DNA of 64,000 bases from UBA1206 sp045600105 (GTDB lineage: Bacteria > Bacillota > Clostridia > Oscillospirales > CAG-382), in the NCBI GenBank assembly GCA_045600105.1, contig JAZRXG010000020.1:9042-73041 (forward strand). Reading direction: 5' to 3'. The notes beneath the pieces are model-generated. The model had not been told where the DNA came from and ran no database searches. It worked only from the letters and a program-made list of their open reading frames with translations. The position numbers and the translations under genes are program-made. Positions 41,625 to 50,025 of the stretch are shown one piece after another. Position 1 is the first letter of the stretch. Every line of letters begins with the position of its first letter.

Positions 41625-42923
41625 ATGGCAGAATACAAACATTCCGTATCGCTGGATGTGGAAAAGTGCAAGGGCTGTACTCACTGCCTTCGCCGCTGTC
41701 CTACCGAAGCGATACGCATCCGCAGCGGACACGCGGTTATCGACCCGGCACGCTGTATCGATTGTGCCGAATGCATCCGTCTGTGTCCCCACAAGGCAAA
41801 AAAAGCCATCTACGACAAGCTCGAAAGCCTGCCGAAAGACAAATATCTCATAGCTCTTCCCGCCCCGACCCTCTACGGTCAGTTCGAGAACCTCGACGAC
41901 ATCGACTATCTCCTTCAGGGATTGCTCGATTACGGGTTCAGCGACGTGTTCGAGGTCGCCTGCGCGGCGGAGCTCGTGACGGCGTACACCCGCCGTTACC
42001 TCAAAAGGCGTGACATCCCGCTCCCCGTGATAAGCTCTGCCTGTCCCGTGGTGGTGCGCCTCGTCATGCTCAGGTTCCCGACTCTCGCCGAGAACCTCAT
42101 GCCCGTGCTTCCCCCGCTGGAGCTCGCGGGCAAGCTCGCACGCGAAAGAGCAAAGGAAAAGCATCCCGAGCTCCGTGACGAAGACATCAAGACAGTCTTC
42201 ATTTCGCCGTGCCCCGCCAAGGTCAGCTACGTCAAGAACGACCTTGTCGGCGTGGAAGCAAACGTGACCGAAAGCAACATCGATTACGTCGTTTCAATGA
42301 GCGACGTGTATTTCGAACTGCTCGGCATAATGAAAAAGCGCACCACTCCCATCCCCTATTCCCGCACGGGCATGGTGGGACTGAGCTGGGCGTCATCGGG
42401 AGGCGAGTCATCCTCGCTGATGAACGATCATTATCTTGCCGCGGACGGTATCGAAAACGTGATAAAAGTCCTCGAAGACATAGACACCGAGCAGCACCCG
42501 AACCTCGACTTCGTCGAGCTGAACGCCTGCAGCGGCGGCTGCGTCGGCGGGGTACTCGCCGTTGAAAATCCCTATATAGCGCGTGTAAGACTTCGCAACA
42601 TCAAGCGCTATCTCCCCGTTTCGCAGAACAATCCGAGCGACGATTCCGACGACATCCCCGAGGACTGCAAGGTTTCGTTCGACGAGGAATACTCGTACGT
42701 TTCGGCACTCGGAAAGGACAGAAAGCAGGCGCTTCGCCTGATGTCCGACGTCAACCGCGTGTTCAAGACCCTTCCGGAGCTTGACTGCGGCTCGTGCGGT
42801 TCGCCTTCGTGCATGGCTTTTGCCGAAGACGTAGTGAACGGAAGAGCGTGCTATGACGAATGCATCGCGATAATGCGCGAAAAGCTCAAGAACGCGGAGG
42901 AAAGCAAGAATGACGGTCAATGA
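41625..42923 (+). CDS. HydS-like putative sensory [FeFe]-hydrogenase with FeS C-terminal domain
   Basis: 432 residues. Two ferredoxin clusters are at the N terminus (Cys15-18-21-25 and Cys44-47-50-54). The hydrogenase domain keeps four cysteines that can hold the H-cluster [4Fe-4S]: Cys140 (SSACP), Cys196 (SPCPAK), Cys302 and Cys306 (NACSGGCVGG). The proton-relay cysteine of active hydrogenases (first Cys of TSCCP) is Ala139. A C-terminal FeS domain has Cys388, 391, 396 and 409. This is the layout of the putative sensory group D enzymes such as TamHydS. It is probably a slow or sensory enzyme that reports hydrogen or redox state to the neighbouring ATPases. It overlaps the next gene by 14 bp. 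Confidence 0.85.
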   Translation: MAEYKHSVSLDVEKCKGCTHCLRRCPTEAIRIRSGHAVIDPARCIDCAECIRLCPHKAKKAIYDKLESLPKDKYLIALPAPTLYGQFENLDDIDYLLQGLLDYGFSDVFEVACAAELVTAYTRRYLKRRDIPLPVISSACPVVVRLVMLRFPTLAENLMPVLPPLELAGKLARERAKEKHPELRDEDIKTVFISPCPAKVSYVKNDLVGVEANVTESNIDYVVSMSDVYFELLGIMKKRTTPIPYSRTGMVGLSWASSGGESSSLMNDHYLAADGIENVIKVLEDIDTEQHPNLDFVELNACSGGCVGGVLAVENPYIARVRLRNIKRYLPVSQNNPSDDSDDIPEDCKVSFDEEYSYVSALGKDRKQALRLMSDVNRVFKTLPELDCGSCGSPSCMAFAEDVVNGRACYDECIAIMREKLKNAEESKNDGQ

Positions 42924-43236
42924 GCTCGTTGAAAAATGCGGTCTTGAGGTGCTGTCGCTTCCCGACCCCGAAAAGGTCATCGACGGCGCTTACGCCGGAG
43001 ACCTGCTCAGCTGGGTCATGGGCCGCGCGAACCCGAACAACTGCTGGTTCACCATAATGACCAACGTCAACGTGCTTGCCGTTGCGTCTCTCATCGACCT
43101 CGCGTGCGTGATACTGTGTGAGGATTCGGCGGTGAATGACGATTTCGTCAGCGCCGCTTCGGAAAAAGGCATAAACGTGCTCCGCACGCCGATGCCGGTC
43201 TACGAAGCGTGTCTTGCCGTCGGAAAGACGATATGA
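42910..43236 (+). CDS. DRTGG-domain protein (second copy)
   Basis: 108 residues. It is similar in plan to the protein at 40836: an N-terminal strand (VNELVEKCGLEVLSLPD), YAGDLLSWVMGRANPNNCWFTIMTNVNVLAVASL, and a final TPMPVYEACL. GGAGG lies 10 bases before the ATG, inside the end of the HydS gene. It overlaps the PHP gene by 4 bp. Two DRTGG proteins in one operon may form a heterodimer or bind two signals. Confidence 0.8.
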   Translation: MTVNELVEKCGLEVLSLPDPEKVIDGAYAGDLLSWVMGRANPNNCWFTIMTNVNVLAVASLIDLACVILCEDSAVNDDFVSAASEKGINVLRTPMPVYEACLAVGKTI

Positions 43237-43973
43237 ACAAATACTACTACGATCTTCATATACACTCGTGTCTCTCCCCCTGCGGAGACAACGATATGAC
43301 GGTGAACAACATCGCCGGAATGGCGGCGATAAAGGGACTGAACCTCATCGCGCTCACCGATCACAACACGAGTGCCAACTGTCCGGCGTTTTTTGAAGCG
43401 TGCAGGGCAAACGGGATAGTCCCCATACCCGGTATGGAGATAACCACGAGCGAGGATATCCACCTCGTTTCGCTGTTCCCCACGCTTGAAAAAGCGATGT
43501 CGTTCGAAAAAATATTCACGGACTACCGTATGAAGCTCGTCAATAAGCCCGAAAAGTACGGCGACCAGCTCATTCTCGACGCCGGGGACAACGTCGTCGG
43601 TCACGACGAATGGTTCCTGCCGGCGGCGACTTCCCTGTCGCTCGAGGACGCGGTGTCGCTCGTGAGATCGCACGACGGTTTCTGCTATCCGGCGCATATC
43701 GACCGCGAGGCAAACGGAATCATCGCCATCCTCGGTACTCTTCCGGAAGAGCCGGGTTTCAACTGTGTCGAATTTTCGCCGAACGCCGACAAAGAGGAAT
43801 ACAAACGGAATTATCCGTCGCTTGAAAGCAAGCACATCCTCACGTCGAGCGACGCGCACTATCTCTGGGACATAAGCGAAGCCGAAAATTTTCTGATGAT
43901 AGACGACGAACCTTACAGCGGCGACCTCGTCAGAAAAAAATTCTTTGAATTTCTGAAAGGAAGTTCGGAATGA
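43233..43973 (+). CDS. PHP-domain phosphoesterase
   Basis: 246 residues from the ATG at 43233 (ATGA overlap with the DRTGG stop). Metal motifs: DLHIHSCLSPCGD, ALTDHNT, IPGMEITT, CYPAHIDR, and SSDAHYLWD near the C terminus, the complete set for a PHP metal-dependent phosphoesterase. Relatives cleave 3',5'-phosphate substrates, histidinol phosphate or DNA ends. In this cluster it may degrade a signalling nucleotide or dephosphorylate a target of the ATPases; this is inference. Confidence 0.86.
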   Translation: MNKYYYDLHIHSCLSPCGDNDMTVNNIAGMAAIKGLNLIALTDHNTSANCPAFFEACRANGIVPIPGMEITTSEDIHLVSLFPTLEKAMSFEKIFTDYRMKLVNKPEKYGDQLILDAGDNVVGHDEWFLPAATSLSLEDAVSLVRSHDGFCYPAHIDREANGIIAILGTLPEEPGFNCVEFSPNADKEEYKRNYPSLESKHILTSSDAHYLWDISEAENFLMIDDEPYSGDLVRKKFFEFLKGSSE

Positions 43974-44521
43974 AAGAGTTATCGCTCAACATACTCGACA
44001 TTGCGCAGAATTCACTTACCGCAAAAGCAAAGGTACTTAAAATAATATTGGAAGAAAACGACGAGCTGCTCCGCATAACGATAGCCGACGACGGCTGCGG
44101 GATGGACGGGCAGACCGTAAAAAACGTCACCGATCCGTTTTACACCACGCGCAAAACGCGCCGTGTCGGACTCGGGATACCGTTTTTCAAGCTCGCGAGC
44201 GAGCAGACCGGCGGAAGCATCACTCTGGTGAGCACACCGGAAAGCGAAGACAGCGAAAACCACGGCACGACGATAAGCGGAGACTTTTACAAGACGAGCA
44301 TCGACTTCACGCCGCTCGGCGACATCGTCTCCACCGTGTGCACGCTCGTTCAGTCGATAGGCGACACCGAGCTCATCTTCACCCATTCGTTCCCGAACGG
44401 AAAGGTCGTGCTCGACACGTCTTCCCTTCGCGAGGTCCTCGGAGACGTCCCGCTTTCCACGCCGGACGTGCTCGTGTGGATAAAGGATTTTCTTCTTGAA
44501 CAATACGAAGATATTCATTAA
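43970..44521 (+). CDS. GHKL ATPase domain protein, histidine-kinase-like
   Basis: 183 residues. N-box LNILDIAQNSLTAKAK, G1 ITIADDGCGMD, F-box DPFYTTR, and G2 RRVGLGIPFFKLASEQTGGS: the HATPase domain of a sensor histidine kinase without dimerisation or sensor domains. The remaining 80 residues (about 105-183) are a small unknown domain. It overlaps the PHP gene by 4 bp and ends 33 bp before the 2Fe-2S subunit. It is distinct in sequence from the RsbW-like protein at 41179. Confidence 0.85.
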   Translation: MKELSLNILDIAQNSLTAKAKVLKIILEENDELLRITIADDGCGMDGQTVKNVTDPFYTTRKTRRVGLGIPFFKLASEQTGGSITLVSTPESEDSENHGTTISGDFYKTSIDFTPLGDIVSTVCTLVQSIGDTELIFTHSFPNGKVVLDTSSLREVLGDVPLSTPDVLVWIKDFLLEQYEDIH

Positions 44522-44554
44522 AAAATATAAAAAAACCAGAAAGGACAAACAGCA

Positions 44555-44926
44555 ATGAAATCATTGGAAGAACTTGCCAAGATCAGAGAACGCATGAACA
44601 ACAAAGTGGCTCTCCGTGAAGGCGAAAACAACATCCGTATCGTTGTTGGCATGGCTACCTGCGGCATCGCCGCCGGAGCAAGACCCGTACTCAATACGTT
44701 TGTTGACGAAGTCGCCGCCGAAGGGCTTGGCGACAAGGCCACCGTTACCCAGACCGGCTGCATCGGCATCTGCCAGTACGAGCCCGTAGTCGAAGTCTTC
44801 GAAGCCGGAAAAGAAAAGGTCACCTACGTCAAGATGACCGCCGAAAAGGCAAAGAGAGTCGTTGCCGAACACATCAAGGGCGGCAAAATAGTAACCGAAT
44901 ACACCATCGGAAACACCAAAATCTGA
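44555..44926 (+). CDS. hndB: [2Fe-2S] ferredoxin-like hydrogenase subunit (HndB)
   Basis: 123 residues. Thioredoxin-like [2Fe-2S] domain with ligands in MATCGIAAGA (Cys) and TGCIGICQYEP (two Cys); a fourth cysteine-type ligand is not obvious. This is the pattern of HndB of NADP-reducing hydrogenases. It begins a second structural block (hndB-hndC-hydA) of the operon. The codon pattern is more biased than the regulatory genes, suggesting higher expression. Confidence 0.88.
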   Translation: MKSLEELAKIRERMNNKVALREGENNIRIVVGMATCGIAAGARPVLNTFVDEVAAEGLGDKATVTQTGCIGICQYEPVVEVFEAGKEKVTYVKMTAEKAKRVVAEHIKGGKIVTEYTIGNTKI

Positions 44927-44944
44927 AAATCGGAGGAATAATAA

Positions 44945-46738
44945 ATGATACGCGCTCACGTTCTTATTTGTGCAGGTACCGGTTGTACTTCCTCCGGCAG
45001 CGCTGCCGTAAGACAGGCTCTCAAAGACGAGCTTGTCAAAAAAGGTCTTGATGAGGAAATCAAGGTAGTTCAGACCGGCTGCTTCGGTCTCTGCGCTCTC
45101 GGTCCCATCATGATCGTTTATCCCGAAGGGATCTTCTATTCCAGAGTTACCGCGGCTGACATCCCCGAGATCGTCGAAGAACATCTCCTCAAGGGACGTC
45201 CCGTACAGCGTCTTGTTTACAACGATCCCGTTGAAGAAGACAAGCAGGCCGCAAGCTCGCTCAGCGAGACCCGTTTCTATAAGAAACAGAAGAGAGTCGC
45301 TCTCCGCAACTGCGGTGTGATCGACCCCGAAAACATCGATGAATACATAGCCATGAACGGCTACGAAGCTCTCGGCAAGGTACTCACCACCATGACCCCC
45401 GACGACGTTATCAAGGTAATACTTGATTCCGGACTCAGAGGAAGAGGCGGCGGCGGTTTCCCCACCGGCAAAAAATGGCAGTTTGCCAAAGCTTCCGTTT
45501 CCGATAAGAAATACGTCGTCTGCAACGCGGACGAAGGCGACCCCGGCGCATTCATGGACCGTTCCGTCCTCGAAGGCGACCCTCACGCCATCATCGAAGC
45601 CATGGCAATCGCAGGCTACGCGATCGGTGCCGATGAAGGTTACGTTTATGTACGTGCCGAATACCCCATCGCCGTTCAGCGTCTCCGCTTTGCGATCAAG
45701 CAGGCTCACGAATACGGTCTCCTCGGCAAAGACATCTTCGGCACCGGATTCAACTTCGACGTCAAGATCCGTCTCGGCGCAGGCGCATTCGTATGCGGCG
45801 AAGAAACCGCTCTTCTTACCTCTATTGAAGGCAACCGCGGCGAACCCAGACCCCGTCCTCCGTTCCCCGCAGTAAAAGGCCTCTTCGGTCAGCCCACCAT
45901 CATCAACAACGTCGAGACCCTCGCCAACGTCGCTCAGATCATCCTCAACGGCGCTGATTGGTTCCGCGCAATGGGCACCGAAAAATCCGCAGGCACCAAG
46001 ATCTTCGCTCTCGGCGGCAAGATCACTCATACCGGACTCGTTGAGATCCCCATGGGCACCACCCTCCGCACCATCATCGAAGAGATCGGCGGCGGCGTTC
46101 CCAACGGCAAGAAGTTCAAGGCTGTTCAGACCGGCGGTCCTTCCGGCGGCTGCATCCCCGCTTCCCTCATCGATACCCCCGTTGACTACGATACCCTCAC
46201 CGCAATGGGCTGCATGATGGGCTCCGGCGGTATGATCGTAATGGACGAAGACAACTGCATGGTCGATATCGCGAAATTCTTCCTCGGATTCATCGTTGAC
46301 GAATCCTGCGGCAAGTGCACTCCCTGCCGTATCGGTACCAGAAGAATGCTCGACATCCTCAACCGCATCACCGAGGGCAAAGGCAAAGACGGCGATATCG
46401 AAATGCTCGAAGAGCTCGCCTACACCATCAAGTCCACCGCTCTCTGCGGACTCGGACAGACCGCTCCCAACCCCGTACTCGCCACCATCAAATTCTTCAG
46501 AGACGAATACGAAGCTCACATTTATGAAAAACGCTGCCCCGCAGGCTCCTGCAAAGCTCTTGCAAGATACTCCATCGATCCCGAGAAGTGCAAAGGCTGC
46601 TCTGCCTGCTCCAGAAAGTGCCCCGTCGGTGCCATCAGCGGCGTAATCAAATCTCCGTTCGTTATAGATCAGGACAAGTGCATCAAGTGCGGCACCTGCC
46701 TTGAGACCTGTAAGTTCGGCGCAATCAGCAAAAAGTAA
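44945..46738 (+). CDS. hndC: NAD(P)H/FMN-binding hydrogenase subunit, NuoF-like (HndC/HydB)
   Basis: 597 residues. Order of domains: N-terminal thioredoxin-like [2Fe-2S] (CAGTGCTSSG, TGCFGLCALGP); the NADH/FMN domain with GRGGGGFPTGKKW, CNADEGDPGAF and GAGAFVCGEETALL; the SLBB segment; a [4Fe-4S] site ESCGKCTPCRIGTRRML; and a C-terminal 2x[4Fe-4S] ferredoxin (CKGCSACSRKCP, CIKCGTCLETCK). It passes electrons between NAD(P)H and the hydrogenase, often with ferredoxin as bifurcation partner. GGAGG lies 7 bp upstream. Confidence 0.95.
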   Translation: MIRAHVLICAGTGCTSSGSAAVRQALKDELVKKGLDEEIKVVQTGCFGLCALGPIMIVYPEGIFYSRVTAADIPEIVEEHLLKGRPVQRLVYNDPVEEDKQAASSLSETRFYKKQKRVALRNCGVIDPENIDEYIAMNGYEALGKVLTTMTPDDVIKVILDSGLRGRGGGGFPTGKKWQFAKASVSDKKYVVCNADEGDPGAFMDRSVLEGDPHAIIEAMAIAGYAIGADEGYVYVRAEYPIAVQRLRFAIKQAHEYGLLGKDIFGTGFNFDVKIRLGAGAFVCGEETALLTSIEGNRGEPRPRPPFPAVKGLFGQPTIINNVETLANVAQIILNGADWFRAMGTEKSAGTKIFALGGKITHTGLVEIPMGTTLRTIIEEIGGGVPNGKKFKAVQTGGPSGGCIPASLIDTPVDYDTLTAMGCMMGSGGMIVMDEDNCMVDIAKFFLGFIVDESCGKCTPCRIGTRRMLDILNRITEGKGKDGDIEMLEELAYTIKSTALCGLGQTAPNPVLATIKFFRDEYEAHIYEKRCPAGSCKALARYSIDPEKCKGCSACSRKCPVGAISGVIKSPFVIDQDKCIKCGTCLETCKFGAISKK

Positions 46739-46751
46739 GGAGGAACAACCC

Positions 46752-48488
46752 ATGGATAGAGTTAATCTTACAATAGACGGTATCAAGGTCAATGTTCCCG
46801 CCAATTATACGGTCCTCGAAGCCGCACGCGAAGCCAACGTAAACATCCCCACTCTCTGCTACCTCAAAGACGTTCAGCAGATCGGCGCATGCCGTCTCTG
46901 CCTCGTTGAAGGCGGCGGACGCGGACTTCAGGCTGCCTGCGTTCTTCCCGTTACCGAAGGCATGAATATCAAAACCAATACCCCCGCGATCCGCAAAGCA
47001 AGAAAAATCAACCTCGAGCTTCTGCTTTCCGCTCATAACCGCGAATGCACCAGCTGCGTGAGAAACCGTAACTGCGAGCTTCAGCAGCTCTGCAACGAAT
47101 ACGGCGTAAACGAATATCCGTACGACGGCGCTAAGCCCGACTACACCATCGACGAAGTATCTCCCTCCATCGTCAGAGATAACTCCAAGTGCATCCTCTG
47201 CCGCCGCTGCGTTGCTACCTGCAACAAGATCCAGCAGATCGGTGCCATCGGCGTTTCCAAACGCGGTATGAAGAGCGTCGTAGGCGTTGTTTACGGCAAA
47301 TCTCTTGCCGATTCTCCCTGCATCAACTGCGGTCAGTGCATAGTTGCCTGCCCTGTCGGCGCACTTCACGAAAAAGATTCCACCAAGGAAGTATGGAACG
47401 CTCTTTCCAACCCCGACCTTCACGTCGTGGTTCAGCCCGCTCCCGCGGTACGTGCCGCTCTCGGTGAAGAATTCGGTCTTCCCGTAGGCACCTCCGTTAC
47501 CGGCAAGCTCGCCGCTTCTCTCAGAAGACTCGGCTTTGCCAAAGTATTCGACACCGATTTCGCGGCTGACGTCACCATCATGGAAGAAGGCACCGAATTC
47601 ATCAACCGTCTCACCAACGGCGGCGCTCTTCCTCTCATCACCTCCTGCTCTCCCGGCTGGATCAAATACTGCGAAACCTTCTATCCCGAATTCATCCCCA
47701 ACCTTTCTTCCTGCAAGTCTCCTCACGAGATGGCGGGCGCTCTTATCAAATCGTACTACGCCGAAAAGAACGGGATCGATCCCAAGAACATTTTCGTCGT
47801 TTCCGTAATGCCCTGCACCGCCAAGAAGTTCGAAGCCAAACGCGGCGAGCTTTCCAACAACGGTCTTCAGGACGTCGACGCAGTCATCACCACCCGTGAG
47901 CTTGCCAAGATGATCCGCACCGCGGGCATCGATTTCGCTCGTCTTCCCGACGAAGATTTCGACGATCTCATGGGCGAATCCACCGGCGCTGCCGTTATCT
48001 TCGGCGCTACCGGCGGTGTTATGGAAGCCGCTCTCCGTACCGTTTACGAAGTCGTTACCGGCAAGGAACTCGAAAACGTCGATTTCACTGCAGTACGCGG
48101 CATCGAAGGCGTCAAGGAAGCTACCATCAACGTAGGCGGCAAGGACGTTCGCGTCGCTGTTGCTCACGGTTCCGGCAACGCAAGCGCTCTGCTTGAAAAG
48201 GTCAAGGCAGGCGAAAAATACGACTTCATCGAGATCATGGGATGCCCCGGCGGCTGCGTTACCGGCGGCGGTCAGCCTATCATCAACGCAAAAGACCTCT
48301 GCTACATCAATCCGAAGGAACTCAGAGCAAAAGCCCTTTACGACGAAGACGCGTCCAAGACTTTACGCAAGTCTCACGAGAATCCCTCCGTCAAGAAGCT
48401 TTACGCCGACTTCCTCGGCGAGCCCAACAGCCACAAGGCTCACGAGCTGCTTCATACGCATTACATTCCCAGACCCAAGTACAAATAA
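46752..48488 (+). CDS. hydA: [FeFe]-hydrogenase catalytic subunit (HydA/HndD)
   Basis: 578 residues from the ATG at 46752 (AAGGAGG upstream). [2Fe-2S]: Cys36, 47, 50, 63. His-Cys3 [4Fe-4S]: His95, Cys99, 102, 108. 2x[4Fe-4S]: Cys147-150-153-157 and Cys190-193-196-200. H-cluster motifs: TSCSPGW (Cys299), MPCTAKKFEA (Cys355) and MGCPGGCVTGGG (Cys498, Cys502). The usual TSCCP second Cys is Ser300, and Cys321 appears nearby in SSCKSP; I recall this variant in clostridial NAD-linked enzymes. It evolves or consumes hydrogen with HndABC. Last gene of the operon. Confidence 0.95.
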   Translation: MDRVNLTIDGIKVNVPANYTVLEAAREANVNIPTLCYLKDVQQIGACRLCLVEGGGRGLQAACVLPVTEGMNIKTNTPAIRKARKINLELLLSAHNRECTSCVRNRNCELQQLCNEYGVNEYPYDGAKPDYTIDEVSPSIVRDNSKCILCRRCVATCNKIQQIGAIGVSKRGMKSVVGVVYGKSLADSPCINCGQCIVACPVGALHEKDSTKEVWNALSNPDLHVVVQPAPAVRAALGEEFGLPVGTSVTGKLAASLRRLGFAKVFDTDFAADVTIMEEGTEFINRLTNGGALPLITSCSPGWIKYCETFYPEFIPNLSSCKSPHEMAGALIKSYYAEKNGIDPKNIFVVSVMPCTAKKFEAKRGELSNNGLQDVDAVITTRELAKMIRTAGIDFARLPDEDFDDLMGESTGAAVIFGATGGVMEAALRTVYEVVTGKELENVDFTAVRGIEGVKEATINVGGKDVRVAVAHGSGNASALLEKVKAGEKYDFIEIMGCPGGCVTGGGQPIINAKDLCYINPKELRAKALYDEDASKTLRKSHENPSVKKLYADFLGEPNSHKAHELLHTHYIPRPKYK

Positions 48489-48541
48489 TGTCGGGGCGGC
48501 GTTAAACTCGTTCTTTACGCCGTTGAAATAACGCATTAACG

Positions 48542-48586
48542 AAAAAAGCGTACTTTCGTGCAAAATCGGAAGTACGCTTCTTTTTT
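48542..48586 (+). terminator. Terminator downstream of hydA
   Basis: AAGCGTACTT pairs with AAGTACGCTT across a 19-base loop region, followed by CTTTTTT. It lies 54 bp after the hydA stop. Confidence 0.78.
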
Positions 48587-48595
48587 ATGACATAC

Positions 48596-48624
48596 TTGAC
48601 AATCAAACAAATATGTGTTACCAT
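48596..48624 (+). promoter_or_regulatory. Promoter of mntP
   Basis: TTGACA (48596-48601) and TACCAT (48619-48624), 17 bp apart. The 68-base leader after it has no recognised manganese (yybP-ykoY) riboswitch. Confidence 0.65.
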
Positions 48625-48692
48625 AACCAAAGTCGGAACGATGCGCGGTATCGACTGCGTATCGTATTATATTATATAATAAGGAAGCAAAA

Positions 48693-49277
48693 ATGACATC
48701 AGATTTTACTTTCTTCCTCAATTCAATAGGATTCGGCATAGGGCTCGCGATGGACGCGTTTTCGGTGTCACTCGCTAACGGGCTCGGAGAGCCGAAAATG
48801 AAAAAGCAGCGTATGTGTCTCATTGCCGGCACTTTCGGTTTCTTTCAGATAATAATGCCGCTCATCGGCTGGGTCTGTGTCCACACGATAGCGTCAAAAT
48901 TCAAAGCTTTTGAAAAATTCATTCCGTGGATAGCACTCATCCTCCTCAGCTACATCGGCGGAAAAATGCTGTATGAAGGCATAAAGAACAAATCCGAAGA
49001 AAGCGGGGGCGAAAAAGTCGGCCTCGTTTCCCTGCTCGTTCAGGGAATTGCGACGTCGATAGACGCGCTTTCGGTCGGCTTCACGATAGCCGATTACGAC
49101 AAGGCGCAGGCAGTCACCGAGTCGCTCATCATCGGTGCCGTGACGTTTGCGATATGCATCCTCGGGCTTATCATAGGCAAAAAATTCGGAACAAAGCTTG
49201 CGGGCAAGGCATCCATACTCGGCGGCGTCATCCTCATCGCCATCGGGCTCGAAATTTTCATAACGGGTATCATCTGA
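48693..49277 (+). CDS. mntP: Manganese efflux pump MntP
   Basis: 194 residues, six hydrophobic helices in two repeats of three. The repeated signature GIGLAMDAFSVSLANG (near residue 20) and GIATSIDALSVGF (near residue 125) carries the conserved Asp residues of the MntP/YebN family, which exports Mn2+. AAGGAAG precedes the ATG. Its stop overlaps the start of the HAD gene (TGATG). Confidence 0.92.
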   Translation: MTSDFTFFLNSIGFGIGLAMDAFSVSLANGLGEPKMKKQRMCLIAGTFGFFQIIMPLIGWVCVHTIASKFKAFEKFIPWIALILLSYIGGKMLYEGIKNKSEESGGEKVGLVSLLVQGIATSIDALSVGFTIADYDKAQAVTESLIIGAVTFAICILGLIIGKKFGTKLAGKASILGGVILIAIGLEIFITGII

Positions 49278-49972
49278 TGATAAAAGCCATATTTTTCGAC
49301 ATAGACAACACGCTTCTCAGCTTTGACGGCTACGTGAAGCAAACGATGAAGGAAGGCTTCCGCGAGTTCGGGATATGCGAATACGACGAGAGTATGTTCG
49401 ATACTTTCACAAAAGTGAACAATTCGCTTTGGCATCGTATCGAGAAAGGCACACTTACCTTTGATGAGCTTATCAAAATACGTTGGAACAACGTATTTGC
49501 ATCTCTCGGCGTGGACTTCGACGGCGTGAAATTCGAAAAATATTTCCGTTCGCGCATATTCGACAGTGCCATTCCCATGGACAGAGCATACGACCTGCTC
49601 GGGTACCTCAAGGGCAGATACGTCCTCTGCACGGCAAGCAACGGTCCTTACGCGCAGCAGATAAACCGCCTGAAGGTCGGAAAAATGCTTGATTATTTCG
49701 ATTTCAACTTCATTTCCGAAGATATCGGACATCAGAAGCCCGCAAAAGAGTTTTTTTACGAATGTTTTCGCCGCCTGAACGCGGGACGCGAAAACGTGAT
49801 ATTGCCGTCGGAATCCCTCATCGTCGGCGACTCGCTGACGTCTGACGTAAGAGGCGGAACGAATTCCGGAATGAAGACCTGCTATTTCAACTTCAAGTCT
49901 CTCCCCCTCCCCGATGGCACAGATCCCGACTATACGGTAAATTCCCTTGAAGAGATCCGTCGTTTCGTCTGA
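49277..49972 (+). CDS. HAD-superfamily hydrolase, YjjG-like nucleotidase
   Basis: 231 residues from the ATG at 49277, inside the mntP stop. HAD motif I is FFDIDNTLL (Asp8, Asp10); motif II is CTASNG; motif III/IV is HQKPAKEFF and IVGDSLTSDVRGG. The cap lies between motifs I and II (subfamily IA). The overall pattern resembles YjjG pyrimidine 5'-nucleotidases, but phosphoglycolate-type substrates cannot be excluded. Co-transcribed with mntP. Confidence 0.85.
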   Translation: MIKAIFFDIDNTLLSFDGYVKQTMKEGFREFGICEYDESMFDTFTKVNNSLWHRIEKGTLTFDELIKIRWNNVFASLGVDFDGVKFEKYFRSRIFDSAIPMDRAYDLLGYLKGRYVLCTASNGPYAQQINRLKVGKMLDYFDFNFISEDIGHQKPAKEFFYECFRRLNAGRENVILPSESLIVGDSLTSDVRGGTNSGMKTCYFNFKSLPLPDGTDPDYTVNSLEEIRRFV

Positions 49973-49987
49973 CAAGCAAAAAGAAAT

Positions 49988-50025
49988 ACGCCTTTTCACT
50001 TTTTCGGTGAAAAGGCGTTGTTTTT
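49988..50025. terminator. Bidirectional terminator between the HAD and MATE genes
   Basis: ACGCCTTTTCAC pairs with GTGAAAAGGCGT, with TTGTTTTT on the plus side and ATTTCTTTTT on the minus side. The two genes are convergent. Confidence 0.87.

Noticed and set aside
44561..46804. A 747-codon minus-strand open frame opposite hndB/hndC
   Set aside because: It lies entirely over clearly conserved hydrogenase genes and encodes an improbable Gly/Asp/Val-rich sequence with no recognised motif.
48625..48692. Manganese (yybP-ykoY) riboswitch upstream of mntP
   Set aside because: The leader is only about 70 bases and lacks the conserved loop sequences of that RNA.
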